Positions 15,311-25,750 of a DNA stretch of 64,000 bases are shown piece by piece. Positions within the stretch are counted from its first letter, which is position 1, and each line of letters opens with the position of its first letter. The position numbers and the translations under genes were made by a program. Source of the DNA: UBA5614 sp963667535 (GTDB lineage Bacteria; Cloacimonadota; Cloacimonadia; Cloacimonadales; Cloacimonadaceae); the NCBI GenBank assembly GCA_963667535.2, contig CAXXDU010000002.1:2046001-2110000 (forward strand), in the 5' to 3' direction. Below the pieces are notes generated by a model. The model saw only the letters and a list, made by a program, of their open reading frames with translations, ran no database searches and was not told the origin of the DNA.

Positions 15311-16999
15311 ATGAATAATAAGACATATCTACATGTTTACAGCAATCTGAAGATAATGGCGCTATTTATATTAATAATCCTACCATTTTATGCTTTATGG
15401 GCAGGGACTACAGACACTTCAATTCCTTTTACATCAATTGAGCCAATCGGGCAAGCTTGCGGGGAAATGAATATTTCTGTAGACCCGCGTATAGAATTGC
15501 TTACCACCATTCAATATCTGTCAGGCAGCAGATATGTTATGAAAGATAAGATGGGTTATGCAGATTCGATAAATACCTGGTTTGCGTCCTATAAATCACA
15601 TCCGGTTATTGAACATTACCGACAATTAGAGAAAAAAGGATTCAGCTTTGATTTGCCTCCCACTTGGTTTATGCTTTTCGAAAGTGTTCCTTTACTAAAC
15701 AAGATTTACAGTGTACAAGCTTATGAAGAAAACTCAATGAAAGCCAGGATGGAATATGTAGGAAAACCTGTAGATATAGATTTGTTTATCAGCGAAGTAA
15801 ATGATTTCGCAATACAAAGCCGATTTGACATGTTTTTTGCCGGCAAGACCGCATTCTATCAAGCACAATTGGTAAAAGCTGATTCACTAATACGGGAAAC
15901 AAATACAGTTGATTCAATGATTGACTGGTATGGATATAGGTTCAATAGTTATTCCTTCATAGTTTCACCATTACAGGGTTACAGTGGATATGGACCAACT
16001 TTGGTTAATTCAGAAGGTGGGATTGATTTGTATTGTATAACTGCTCTGCAAGGAAGCGCTTCTGATAAATACGCTAAATACGAAATGGCATATCTACTCT
16101 ATCATGAATTTAGCCATTCGTATCTCAATCTGTTAATTGATATATATTATAGTCAGCTTTACAAAGCAAAAAGACTATTTAGACCAATAAAGCACAGAAT
16201 GACTGAACAGGCTTATGGTAACTGGTGGATAACTCTGGATGAGCACTATGTACGTGCTTCTACTCAGAGACTATTACAAAATAATGCTTTAACCCGTGAC
16301 CTGGTGTTAAACAATGATAATGAAACAAGCCAGGGATTTATATATATTGACTATATTTATAACGGACTTTTACGTTATGAAGCGGAAAGAAAGAAATCCG
16401 GGATTACTTATAAAGAATACTTTCCTGTGCTGGTGCAGGACCTTATTTTGCTTTCAAAAAATCCGAAGCAGTATATCAAAGACAAAATGCTGTTCAAAGG
16501 TCCTATAAACATTGTTGGAAATTCATCAGCAGTTGTCATCATTCCCGACCCGGAAACTAATCCCGGAGTAAAGGAAAGCATCGTTCCCACAGTTAATGCT
16601 ATCTATAAAAGTAATGGAACACCCGTTATCACTGATACTCAGGCTTTGAAGAGGAAATTCAAACATATTAATATCTATGTATATGGAACGATAGATAGCA
16701 ACAAATGGCTTCAGAAGTACAAAGAATTGCTGCCTTTTCAAATTTATCCTGACAGAATAATCGCTGATAAGGAATATATGGGAACAGACCTCAGAATTAT
16801 AAGCTGTCTGCCTAATCCCGATAATCATGATTACGGCATGGCGGTTTATACAGCTCAGACTATGGAAGCGATGAAGCGAAGCAACAATATATTCCACGGT
16901 CCGGAAGACTTTGTGATTTCAAATAGCGCTTATAAAATTCTTGGTAATGGATACTATGATAAAAGCGGAGCAATGTGGCAATTTAAAGAGAACAAATAA
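15311..16999 (+). CDS. DUF4932-type HExxH putative metallopeptidase, exported
   Basis: A 562-residue protein with an N-terminal hydrophobic segment (about 14-31), probably a signal peptide or membrane anchor. A zinc-metallopeptidase motif HEFSH is at 265-269 in YLLYHEFSHSYLN, the hallmark of the DUF4932 family. A downstream DEHYVRA near residue 310 could supply the third metal ligand. The C-terminal third (about 400-560) has no motif I recognise. No sorting domain is present, unlike the neighbouring secreted proteins. A TTGACA box at 15235-15240 lies 70 bases upstream of the start; GGAGG precedes the ATG. Proteolytic activity is inferred only from the HExxH motif. Confidence 0.75.
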   Translation: MNNKTYLHVYSNLKIMALFILIILPFYALWAGTTDTSIPFTSIEPIGQACGEMNISVDPRIELLTTIQYLSGSRYVMKDKMGYADSINTWFASYKSHPVIEHYRQLEKKGFSFDLPPTWFMLFESVPLLNKIYSVQAYEENSMKARMEYVGKPVDIDLFISEVNDFAIQSRFDMFFAGKTAFYQAQLVKADSLIRETNTVDSMIDWYGYRFNSYSFIVSPLQGYSGYGPTLVNSEGGIDLYCITALQGSASDKYAKYEMAYLLYHEFSHSYLNLLIDIYYSQLYKAKRLFRPIKHRMTEQAYGNWWITLDEHYVRASTQRLLQNNALTRDLVLNNDNETSQGFIYIDYIYNGLLRYEAERKKSGITYKEYFPVLVQDLILLSKNPKQYIKDKMLFKGPINIVGNSSAVVIIPDPETNPGVKESIVPTVNAIYKSNGTPVITDTQALKRKFKHINIYVYGTIDSNKWLQKYKELLPFQIYPDRIIADKEYMGTDLRIISCLPNPDNHDYGMAVYTAQTMEAMKRSNNIFHGPEDFVISNSAYKILGNGYYDKSGAMWQFKENK

Positions 17000-17079
17000 T
17001 ATCTTGTGTAAAAAGAGATTATAAGGATTTCTCTTGACATCAGACAACAATCCTTTACCTTTTGAATAAGAGGTATGCT

Positions 17080-19539
17080 ATGAACAAGCATTTTACTGAT
17101 GTGTTCGCTTCGATTAATCTCAAGTCAGATGCAGAGACAATATCCCGCAGGTTTGTTGAGCATCTGAGCCTTACTTTGGGAAAAGACCAGTATTCTGCCA
17201 CTCCTTATGACTGCTACGTTAGTTTCGCCAGCGTTATCAAGGACTTCCTCCTGGATAAATGGATTAAAACTCAACAAGAGCAATACTTTAAACATCACAA
17301 GCGGGTTTATTATCTTTCGCTGGAATACCTGATCGGCAGGTCACTAAACAATGCCATTCTCAATCTTGATTTGGAAGAGCTTTGCATTAAAGAACTGCAT
17401 AGACTTGGTTATGATATGACAATGTTGCTTGATTTGGAATGGGATGCCGGACTAGGCAACGGTGGTTTGGGACGCTTAGCAGCATGTTTCCTGGATTCGA
17501 TGGCTACTCTCAAAATACCTGCTTATGGGTATGGTATTCGTTATGAATATGGCATTTTTACTCAGAGTATTCAGGGTGGAAAACAAGTAGAAACACCTGA
17601 TAACTGGCTGAGATATGGTTCAGTCTGGGAAACACCACATCCGGAACATCTCTTTCCTGTTTACTTTGGTGGCAAAGTAGAACAACATTACAAGAGCAAA
17701 ACTGAATATACCATGGAATGGAAGCACGAAGACTATGTCATGGCGATGGCTTATGATTACCAGATTCCCGGTTATCACAATGATTTTATCAATACACTCC
17801 GGCTCTGGGCTGCCAAGGCTTCGCGTGATTTTAATCTTTCCTACTTTAATGAAGGTGACTATGTAAAAGCAGTGGCAGATAAAAACAATACAGAGAATAT
17901 ATCCAAAGTTCTTTACCCCAATGATAATAATCTGGCCGGCAGAGAACTTCGGTTTAAACAGGAATACTTCTTTGTTTCAGCAACATTGCAGGATATCTTC
18001 CGACGTTTTCATAAGACAGAACAGGATTTTAGTGTTTTCCCTGATAATGTGGCAATTCAGCTTAATGATACACATCCATCTGTTGCAATTCCAGAGCTAA
18101 TACGCATTTTGATTGATGAGAAGAAATTGTCATGGGAAGCAGCCTGGGATATTACACAAAAAACAATTGCCTATACAAATCACACTATCCTGCCTGAAGC
18201 TCTCGAAAAGTGGCAGTTGAGTCTATTTGAAAGAGTATTACCACGGCATCTGCAAATAATTTATGAAATCAATCGTAGATTTTTGAATTCGATATCCCTT
18301 ATGACAAACCTCACCGATGCTGATAGAAACAAAATGTCCATCATAGATGACAGCTTTGGTAAACAGGTCAAAATGGCTAATCTCTCTATTATCGGGTCTC
18401 ATTCAATAAATGGCGTTTCCCAACTTCACACTGATTTACTAAAAAAAAGAGTCTTTCCTGAGTTTTATAAAATCTATCCTGAAAAATTTAATTGCAAAAC
18501 TAATGGTATTACCCCCAGACGTTGGCTAAAGATGGCAAATCCTCAACTATCTTCATTTATCACTGAGCTGATTGGTGAGAACTGGGTTATAAACCTTAAT
18601 GAGCTACAAAAGCTAAAGCAGCACGTTAACGATAATGCTGTGCTGGATAAATGGAATCAGATTAAGCACAATAATAAAATCAGATTAGCAGGAATTCTTA
18701 AGGAAATGTATAGTTTCGAGATTAGCCCTGATACAATCTTTGATTTTCAGGCTAAAAGAATCCATGAATACAAGCGTCAGCTTTTAAATGCTCTGCATGT
18801 GCTATATCTGGCTCTTAAGATGAAAGAGACAGGCTTGTACGATATACAGCCGCATACTTTCTTTTTCGCCGGGAAAGCAGCTCCGGGATATTATATGGCA
18901 AAACTGATTATCAGATTCATTTGCTCTATAGATGAATGGATTGCTAAAGAGCCAAAGATATCTGAACTTTTGAACATTGTATTTCTGCCCAATTACAGAG
19001 TTACTCAGGCTGAAAGAATCATGCCTGCATCGGAAGTCTCTCAGCAGATTTCAACTGCAGGAATGGAAGCATCCGGTACAGGTAATATGAAGTTTGCCTT
19101 AAATGGAGCTTTAACAGTTGGAACTCTGGATGGAGCGAATATTGAAATAAGGGAGGAGGTTGGTGCGGAAAACTTTTTTCTGTTTGGTATGACAGAGAAT
19201 GAAGTGGAGACTCTCAAAACAAAGGGTTACTACCCTTATGAATATCTGGAAAGAATTCCAATGCTCAAATCCACAATTGACTTTATTCAATCAGACAAAA
19301 TAAATCCTCATGAACCAAAACTGTTTCAACCTATCCTGGATGTGTTATTTGCACAGGGAGATGCTTATTGTATAATTGCTGATTTTGAGGATTATGTGCG
19401 TGTGATGAAAGAGGTAGATCAAGCATATCAAAATAAAAGAAACTGGGCAAAAATGTCTATGTACAATGTGGCAGGCATGGGAAAGTTTTCATCAGATAAC
19501 ACAATTTTGCAATATTCTCACGACATTTGGAATATATAG
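17080..19539 (+). CDS. glgP: Glycogen/starch phosphorylase (GT35)
   Basis: Releases glucose-1-phosphate from the ends of glycogen using phosphate and pyridoxal phosphate; cytoplasmic. The 819-residue protein shows the classic family blocks: VYYLSLEYLIGRSLNN, DAGLGNGGLGRLAACFLDS, QLNDTHPSVAIPELIR, NGITPRRW, IHEYKRQLLNALH, and the cofactor site EASGTGNMKFALNG with the Schiff-base lysine at K671. The length matches the usual 800-850. I chose ATG 17080 because AAGAGG lies 8 bases upstream; an in-frame TTG at 17062 would add six residues. A TTGACA box at 17034 could be its -35. Its substrate is likely made and trimmed by the glycogen enzymes at 55.5-60.1 kb. Confidence 0.96.
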   Translation: MNKHFTDVFASINLKSDAETISRRFVEHLSLTLGKDQYSATPYDCYVSFASVIKDFLLDKWIKTQQEQYFKHHKRVYYLSLEYLIGRSLNNAILNLDLEELCIKELHRLGYDMTMLLDLEWDAGLGNGGLGRLAACFLDSMATLKIPAYGYGIRYEYGIFTQSIQGGKQVETPDNWLRYGSVWETPHPEHLFPVYFGGKVEQHYKSKTEYTMEWKHEDYVMAMAYDYQIPGYHNDFINTLRLWAAKASRDFNLSYFNEGDYVKAVADKNNTENISKVLYPNDNNLAGRELRFKQEYFFVSATLQDIFRRFHKTEQDFSVFPDNVAIQLNDTHPSVAIPELIRILIDEKKLSWEAAWDITQKTIAYTNHTILPEALEKWQLSLFERVLPRHLQIIYEINRRFLNSISLMTNLTDADRNKMSIIDDSFGKQVKMANLSIIGSHSINGVSQLHTDLLKKRVFPEFYKIYPEKFNCKTNGITPRRWLKMANPQLSSFITELIGENWVINLNELQKLKQHVNDNAVLDKWNQIKHNNKIRLAGILKEMYSFEISPDTIFDFQAKRIHEYKRQLLNALHVLYLALKMKETGLYDIQPHTFFFAGKAAPGYYMAKLIIRFICSIDEWIAKEPKISELLNIVFLPNYRVTQAERIMPASEVSQQISTAGMEASGTGNMKFALNGALTVGTLDGANIEIREEVGAENFFLFGMTENEVETLKTKGYYPYEYLERIPMLKSTIDFIQSDKINPHEPKLFQPILDVLFAQGDAYCIIADFEDYVRVMKEVDQAYQNKRNWAKMSMYNVAGMGKFSSDNTILQYSHDIWNI

Positions 19540-19600
19540 TAGACAAAAATATACATTTTTGATAAAGTGTTTTCAAATTATCAAATGTAAAGGATAATTC

Positions 19601-21526
19601 ATGATAGGATTTATTTCAGCTCTTGAGCAAGCTTATCAAGTAGCTTTTACAAAATACGACAAAGAATTGATTAAAGCTCTCGAAACTGCTGAGCTCATTC
19701 TTGCTGAGCACCGCAATGAATTGAATTCAGAACAACTTTGCAAACTGGACCTGACAATTGGTATTTGTAAGATTAAAATGGATTACTCCGATGATTTTTT
19801 GCCTTTGCTTTTAGAAGCTGAGCATTATGCTTTGAAAAGTGAAAGTAAGTCGCTTCTAATCCGGTGTCTGAATTTGCAGGCAAATCATTTGATGCGAACA
19901 GGACATTTGCAGGATTCAGTTCAAAAGCTATTAAATCTTCTTGAAATTGTGGAAACTGAAGACAGTAGAATCTCAAATTATAACAATTTAGGCTTAGTAT
20001 ACATTTCCCTCGGCATGTTTGACAAAGCGCTGGAATGCTTGTTTGAAAATCTGAAATTGTGTGAAAAAATCAATAATAACAGAGGATATGTGCGCTCTGC
20101 AGTAAACATTGGTATTTGTTATTGTGAAATGCATAACTATGAAAAAAGCGTTGAGTATTTTCAAGCTGCTCAAAAAATCAGCGCTGATTATCCTGATGAT
20201 GAAAGCAAGATGTTCCTTATTATAAATCTTGGATTGACCTACGCACACATAGCAGAATTTGAAAAAGCACTTGAATTGATCAACGAAGCAATAAATAAAG
20301 AAAATAGCTTTGAATTTGTTAAAAACAAGGGAAGTCTGATTTACAATCTTGGTTTTGTCTACGAATTAAAAGAAGAATACGACGTTGCACTAAATTATTA
20401 TGAGGAGTCATTAGTAACTATCCGCACTACTCCCAATGTCATATTATTAGCTTCAGTACTAAACAACAAAGCAGGAGTACATATTAAGAAAGGTGATTAT
20501 TCCCAGGCTGAAGATTTGCTTTTGGAGTCACTCAAAATCACCACTGACAGCAGTATCCCTACTCAGAGAGAAGAGTGCCTCAAGAAGCTTGCGATGCTAT
20601 ACAAAGAGACAGGTAAGTTTCAGGAAGCTCTGGAATATTTAACTCAATATCAAACCCTTAATGAGACTATATTCAATGATAAGGTTAAAAATGGTGTTAT
20701 CAAATATGAATCTGATTATCTTACTGAAAAATTGGAACAAAAGGCAGAGATATTCAGGCTTCAAAACGTTGATCTGGTTGAAAAGAACACTATCATTTCA
20801 CAAAAACAACAGCAACTGGAAGAAGCTTTGGCTCAGCTTTCCGAATCCAATGCCACCAAAGACAAGCTTTTTTCCATAATTGCGCATGATTTGCGCGGAC
20901 CTGTTTCCAGTTTACAAATGGCTTTACAGGTTATCGTTTCAACCGACTGTTCCAAAGAGAATCAGGACATCATGCTCAATTCACTAAATGAACAAACCAA
21001 AAACACTTATAATCTATTGGAAAACCTGCTATGGTGGGCTCAGGCTCAGAAAGAAGGCTTGAAACTGAATCTGGAAACCTTTGTACTGAATCCCATTATC
21101 GACAATATAAGTAATGTTTATCACGCCATAGCTCTTTATAAACAGATCGAGATTGAAATGTATCTTGATGATAATATTGAAGTACATGCTGATAAGGACG
21201 CTGTAGGTTTAATCTTAAGAAACCTGATTGGCAATGCTATTAAATATTCTTTCTCCAATTCAACTGTGACTATTACGAGTAAAGTTGATGCAGACAAGAT
21301 TACTGTCTGTGTCATTGATCAAGGTTCTGGCATCAATCCGGAGATAATCTCAGCTATTCAAAACAATAATAAAATCCAGTCTATACCGGGCACGGACAGC
21401 GAAAAAGGAATGGGTTTGGGTTTGTCTCTTTGCTATGAATTTGCCAGTCTTATGAACGGGAAGATATCTCTTGGTAATGATACCAATACCGGAACATGCT
21501 TCTGCCTGGAACTTCCTGCTAAATAA
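19601..21526 (+). CDS. Cytoplasmic TPR-sensor histidine kinase 1 of a tandem triplet
   Basis: A 641-residue kinase with no signal peptide or membrane helix. TPR repeats fill about 50-355 (for example NNLGLVYISLGMFDKALECL, then NIGICYCEMHNYEKSVEYF), followed by a coiled coil at about 370-420. A HisKA domain follows with the phospho-acceptor H429 in FSIIAHDLRGPVSSL, then a HATPase domain with N-box LILRNLIGNAIKYS, G1 DQGSGI and G2 KGMGLGLSL. TPRs in such kinases are thought to sense proteins or peptides inside the cell. It is 61 bases after glgP. Its last third is almost identical to kinase 2, while its TPR part is clearly diverged. No response regulator lies next to it. Confidence 0.92.
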   Translation: MIGFISALEQAYQVAFTKYDKELIKALETAELILAEHRNELNSEQLCKLDLTIGICKIKMDYSDDFLPLLLEAEHYALKSESKSLLIRCLNLQANHLMRTGHLQDSVQKLLNLLEIVETEDSRISNYNNLGLVYISLGMFDKALECLFENLKLCEKINNNRGYVRSAVNIGICYCEMHNYEKSVEYFQAAQKISADYPDDESKMFLIINLGLTYAHIAEFEKALELINEAINKENSFEFVKNKGSLIYNLGFVYELKEEYDVALNYYEESLVTIRTTPNVILLASVLNNKAGVHIKKGDYSQAEDLLLESLKITTDSSIPTQREECLKKLAMLYKETGKFQEALEYLTQYQTLNETIFNDKVKNGVIKYESDYLTEKLEQKAEIFRLQNVDLVEKNTIISQKQQQLEEALAQLSESNATKDKLFSIIAHDLRGPVSSLQMALQVIVSTDCSKENQDIMLNSLNEQTKNTYNLLENLLWWAQAQKEGLKLNLETFVLNPIIDNISNVYHAIALYKQIEIEMYLDDNIEVHADKDAVGLILRNLIGNAIKYSFSNSTVTITSKVDADKITVCVIDQGSGINPEIISAIQNNNKIQSIPGTDSEKGMGLGLSLCYEFASLMNGKISLGNDTNTGTCFCLELPAK

Positions 21527-21704
21527 TAATCCACATATTTAGTTTACATCAAAATCGACGACAACTAACAAACATCTAGACAAATAATAAACCATTCATA
21601 AAATAGAAACTATGATTTGCTTATAATTCCTCAGCAGAATATCAATAAACGAGATTTAAGGATAAGTTATGAATAATTTGAATGAAGTACTTGAGAATGC
21701 TTAT
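21323..21704 (+). repeat. Direct repeat, copy 1 (kinase 1 end, spacer and kinase 2 start)
   Basis: This segment matches 23391-23772 at a constant offset of 2068 bases. By eye only one difference was found, T at 21595 versus C at 23663. It spans the end of one kinase gene, the whole 142-base spacer and the first dozen codons of the next. That marks a tandem duplication or gene conversion. Confidence 0.85.
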
Positions 21705-23594
21705 AATATAGCTTTTAGCAAATATGACCAACAACTAATCACTTCTTTGGAAACTGCTGAGAAGATATTGGCAGAACACAAGAGTTCTCTTAATTCAGAA
21801 GAACTATGCAAGCTCTATCTTACTATAAGTATTTGCAAAATCAAAATGGATTATCCTGATGACTGCCTGGCAATTCTGTTATTAGCAGAACATCATGCCC
21901 ATGAAGTTGGGAAGAAGGAACTTCTTATCAGGTGCCTCAATTTACAGGCAAATAGCCTGATGCGTTTAGGACACTTACAAGAATCTATTCAGAAATTGCT
22001 TAACCTTAAAAGTATTGCTGAGACAATAGCAAGCAAAATCTCCAATCTTATTAATCTGGGTATGGTCTATAATTCTCTGGGTCAATTTGATAAATCACTG
22101 GAATGTTTGTTTGAAGGTCTCAGGATTTGTGAAAAAGAGGATAATAGCAGCGGATATATACGCACATGTATAAATATCGGAATCTGTTATTTTGAGATAC
22201 ATAATTATGATAAAGCTCTTGAATATTTCGATGCTGCCCAAAAGATCAATACCAATGATACTCAGAATGAAAGTAAAATGTTCCTGTTGATTCATTTGGG
22301 ACTTACCTATGCGCATCTTAGTCAATATGATAAAGCTCTTGAGTATTTGTTTGAAGCACAGGCAATGGGAAAGACCTTTGAGTACTTGGAAAACAAAGGG
22401 AGCTTAATCTACAATATTGGAGAGGTTTATGAATATAAAGGAGACTTCGATATAGCATTAGAATACTATAATAATGCCCTTGCAATTATTCGTACAACCC
22501 CCAATGTTATTATGCTTGTTCCTGTGCTAAATAGAAAAGCCGGTGTTCATATTCAAAAGTGTGAATTTTCCGTTGCAGAAGAGTTACTTAAGGAAGCGTT
22601 GAAAATATCGTCAGAAAGCACTTTACCTATTCAAATACAGGATAGTATAAAAAATCTCGCTTTCCTTTATCAATCAAAGGGTGAATACAAAGAAGCATTT
22701 GAATATATAAAAGAGTATCAATCTCTGACGGAGACTATATTCAATGATAAGGTTAAAAATGGTGTTATCAAATATGAAGCTGATTATCTCTCTGAGAAAC
22801 TCGAACAAAAAGCTGAACTATACAGACTTAACTATGTTGAACTAGCCGACAAAAACGCGATTATATCACAAAAAAAGAAGGAACTGGAAGAAGCTCTGGC
22901 TCAGCTTTCCGAATCCAATGCCACCAAAGATAAGCTATTTTCCATAATTGCTCATGATTTACGCGGACCTGTTTCCAGTTTACAAATGGCTTTGCAGGTT
23001 ATCGTTTCAACCGACTGTTCAAAAGAACAACAGGATATCATGCTCAATTCACTGAATGAACAAACTAAAAACACTTATAATCTATTGGAAAATATCCTAT
23101 GGTGGGCTCAGGCTCAGAAAGAAGGTTTGAAACTGAATCTGGAAACCTTTGTACTGAATCCCATTATCGACAATATCAGTGATGTTTATCACACCATTGC
23201 TCTTTATAAACAGGTCGATATTGAGCTTTGTCTTGATGATAATATTGAAGTACATGCAGATAAAGACGCAGTCAGTTTAATCTTGAGAAACCTGATTGGC
23301 AATGCTATCAAGTATTCTCCGGCTCATACCTCTGTAAGAATTGGCAGCAAGGTGGGCACTGAAAAGGTAACTATATTTGTGACAGATAGTGGTTCTGGCA
23401 TCAATCCGGAGATAATCTCAGCTATTCAAAACAATAATAAAATCCAGTCTATACCGGGCACGGACAGCGAAAAAGGAATGGGTTTGGGTTTGTCTCTTTG
23501 CTATGAATTTGCCAGTCTTATGAACGGGAAGATATCTCTTGGTAATGATACCAATACCGGAACATGCTTCTGCCTGGAACTTCCTGCTAAATAA
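21669..23594 (+). CDS. Cytoplasmic TPR-sensor histidine kinase 2 of a tandem triplet
   Basis: A 641-residue paralogue, collinear with kinase 1: TPR array (about 50-355), coiled coil with KKKELEEALAQLSESNATK (about 395-420), H-box histidine H429, N-box LILRNLIGNAIKYSPAH and G2 KGMGLGLSL. The HisKA and ATPase region is nearly the same as in kinase 1 at protein and DNA level. The first residues MNNLNEVLENAY are shared with kinase 3. Thus its 3' end matches the upstream gene and its 5' end the downstream gene. The diverged TPR arrays suggest different inputs feeding the same output. ATG is preceded by AAGGATAAGTT. Confidence 0.92.
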   Translation: MNNLNEVLENAYNIAFSKYDQQLITSLETAEKILAEHKSSLNSEELCKLYLTISICKIKMDYPDDCLAILLLAEHHAHEVGKKELLIRCLNLQANSLMRLGHLQESIQKLLNLKSIAETIASKISNLINLGMVYNSLGQFDKSLECLFEGLRICEKEDNSSGYIRTCINIGICYFEIHNYDKALEYFDAAQKINTNDTQNESKMFLLIHLGLTYAHLSQYDKALEYLFEAQAMGKTFEYLENKGSLIYNIGEVYEYKGDFDIALEYYNNALAIIRTTPNVIMLVPVLNRKAGVHIQKCEFSVAEELLKEALKISSESTLPIQIQDSIKNLAFLYQSKGEYKEAFEYIKEYQSLTETIFNDKVKNGVIKYEADYLSEKLEQKAELYRLNYVELADKNAIISQKKKELEEALAQLSESNATKDKLFSIIAHDLRGPVSSLQMALQVIVSTDCSKEQQDIMLNSLNEQTKNTYNLLENILWWAQAQKEGLKLNLETFVLNPIIDNISDVYHTIALYKQVDIELCLDDNIEVHADKDAVSLILRNLIGNAIKYSPAHTSVRIGSKVGTEKVTIFVTDSGSGINPEIISAIQNNNKIQSIPGTDSEKGMGLGLSLCYEFASLMNGKISLGNDTNTGTCFCLELPAK

Positions 23595-23772
23595 TAATCC
23601 ACATATTTAGTTTACATCAAAATCGACGACAACTAACAAACATCTAGACAAATAATAAACCACTCATAAAATAGAAACTATGATTTGCTTATAATTCCTC
23701 AGCAGAATATCAATAAACGAGATTTAAGGATAAGTTATGAATAATTTGAATGAAGTACTTGAGAATGCTTAT
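23391..23772 (+). repeat. Direct repeat, copy 2 (kinase 2 end, spacer and kinase 3 start)
   Basis: Second copy of the 382-base segment at 21323-21704, with one difference found by eye. Confidence 0.85.
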
Positions 23773-25683
23773 GATATAGCTTTTAGTAAATTTGACCAAC
23801 AACTTGTTGCATCGCTGAAAACGGCAGAAGAGTTACTGACTGAACATAAAAGTAGTTTATCCGATGAGCAATTATGTAAGCTCTATCTGACAATCTGTAC
23901 ATGTAAGATGAAGATGGATTATCCTGATGATGTCATGCCAATGCTCTTGGAAGCAGAAAAACATGCTGTTGCGATTAATAATGCACAACTCTTATATAGA
24001 AGTCTAAATGTGCAGGCAAACCGGTTGTATCGGATTGGAAATTTTAGCGATGCTGTCCAAAAACTACTAAATTTATTGGCAATATCTCCTCCACTTGAAC
24101 AAAAAATCTCGATTTTAAGTAATCTGGGAATCATTTATACATTTCTGGGTTTGTTTGATAAAGCTTTGGAGTGTTTATTTGAAACTCTGAGATTGTGTGA
24201 AAAGACAAAGAATGACAATGATTATATCCGCTCATGCCTGAATATCGGTAAATGCTATTTCGATATGAACAGCTACGAAAAAAGCATTGAGTATTTTAAA
24301 GTTGCCCAGGAAATGAGTATCTCCAACCCTGAAGACGATTGCAAGATGTTTCTGGCTGTTAATATGGGTCTGGCTTATGCACACCTGTCCGAGTTTGATA
24401 AGGCGCTTGAACTGTTAAACGAAGCTGTGGTAATGGAAAAGAACCTGGAATTTGTTAAGAAAAAAGGCAGCTTAATCTGTGATCTGGGTCAGGTCTATGA
24501 GCGCAAAGGCGACTATGAAACAGCTTTAAAACTATATTCCGAATCTCTGGAAGCAGTGCGCACTACAACAAATGTAATTCTGCTGGTTTCTGTCCTGAAT
24601 TGTAAAGCAGGGGTTCTGATTAAGCTGAGTGACCATGCAACGGCTGAAGAATTATTACTGGAATCCTTCAAAATCACATCTGAAACCATTATGCCTACTC
24701 AAAGAGAAGATTGTTTGAGAAATCTTGCTTTATTATATCAGGAAATGGGCATGTATCAAAAAGCTCTGGAATATTTTACTGAGTTCCAGAATCTGAATGA
24801 ATCGGTTTTCTCAGAGAAAGTCAAAAATAGCATCATTAAGTATGAATCAGACTATTTAACAGAAAAGCTGGAGCATAAAGCTGAGATATACCGGCTGCAT
24901 AATGTGGAACTGGTTGAGAAGAACGCTATTATCTCACAAAATCAAAAACAATTGGAACAAAAGCAAAAGCAACTGGAAACAGCATTGGCAGAACTCTCGG
25001 AATCCAATGCAACCAAAGACAAGCTTTTTTCCATTATTGCTCATGATTTGAGGGGACCTGTCTCCAGCTTGCAAACAGCCTTGCAGATGATTCTTGCCAG
25101 TGATTGGTCTAAGGATGAACAAATTGAAATACTAAGCAAACTCAATGAACAAACCAAGTATACCTTTGATTTATTGGAAAATCTGCTTTGGTGGTCTCAA
25201 GCTCAGAAAGAAGGCTTCAAATTGCATTGCGAAGTTATTCTGCTCAATCCTGTCATGGAAAACATCAGAGCAATATATCAGAGTATTGCACATAGTAAGC
25301 AGGTCGATATTGACGTTAAGCTTGAGCATAATCTGTTTGTCTATGCTGATAAAGATGCTTTGAGCCTCATTCTGCGTAATCTGATTGGCAATGCAATAAA
25401 GTATTCTCCTTTTAATTCTTTTGTTTCAATATCATGTGCAGCAAAAGGTGAAAAGGTTATCATAGAAGTCAAAGACAACGGGATAGGAATCAATCCGGAT
25501 ATTATTCAGGCAATTCAAAACAACATTAGAATACAATCTATACCGGGCACAGACAGCGAAAAAGGTATTGGTCTGGGTTTATCATTATGCTACGAATTCG
25601 CTCACAAAATGAATGGAAGAATTTATCTGAATGATGACTGTAAAGAAGGTACATGTTTCTGTGTTGAACTACCGGTTAAGTAG
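23737..25683 (+). CDS. Cytoplasmic TPR-sensor histidine kinase 3 of a tandem triplet
   Basis: A 648-residue paralogue of the two preceding kinases. It has the same layout but is seven residues longer because QLEQKQK is duplicated in the coiled coil, which places the H-box histidine at H436 (FSIIAHDLRGPVSSLQTAL). N-box LILRNLIGNAIKYSPFN, G1 DNGIGI and G2 KGIGLGLSL are intact. Unlike kinases 1 and 2, its catalytic region has diverged noticeably (DWSKDEQIEILSKLNEQTKY). It is therefore the older copy, and conversion has acted mainly between the first two. It ends before the hairpin at 25752-25779, which may terminate it. Confidence 0.92.
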   Translation: MNNLNEVLENAYDIAFSKFDQQLVASLKTAEELLTEHKSSLSDEQLCKLYLTICTCKMKMDYPDDVMPMLLEAEKHAVAINNAQLLYRSLNVQANRLYRIGNFSDAVQKLLNLLAISPPLEQKISILSNLGIIYTFLGLFDKALECLFETLRLCEKTKNDNDYIRSCLNIGKCYFDMNSYEKSIEYFKVAQEMSISNPEDDCKMFLAVNMGLAYAHLSEFDKALELLNEAVVMEKNLEFVKKKGSLICDLGQVYERKGDYETALKLYSESLEAVRTTTNVILLVSVLNCKAGVLIKLSDHATAEELLLESFKITSETIMPTQREDCLRNLALLYQEMGMYQKALEYFTEFQNLNESVFSEKVKNSIIKYESDYLTEKLEHKAEIYRLHNVELVEKNAIISQNQKQLEQKQKQLETALAELSESNATKDKLFSIIAHDLRGPVSSLQTALQMILASDWSKDEQIEILSKLNEQTKYTFDLLENLLWWSQAQKEGFKLHCEVILLNPVMENIRAIYQSIAHSKQVDIDVKLEHNLFVYADKDALSLILRNLIGNAIKYSPFNSFVSISCAAKGEKVIIEVKDNGIGINPDIIQAIQNNIRIQSIPGTDSEKGIGLGLSLCYEFAHKMNGRIYLNDDCKEGTCFCVELPVK

Positions 25684-25750
25684 ATATAATTGTTGGAAAA
25701 ACGCCTTCGGATGTTCAAACTTATCTAACAAATAGATTAGTGATTAGCAT

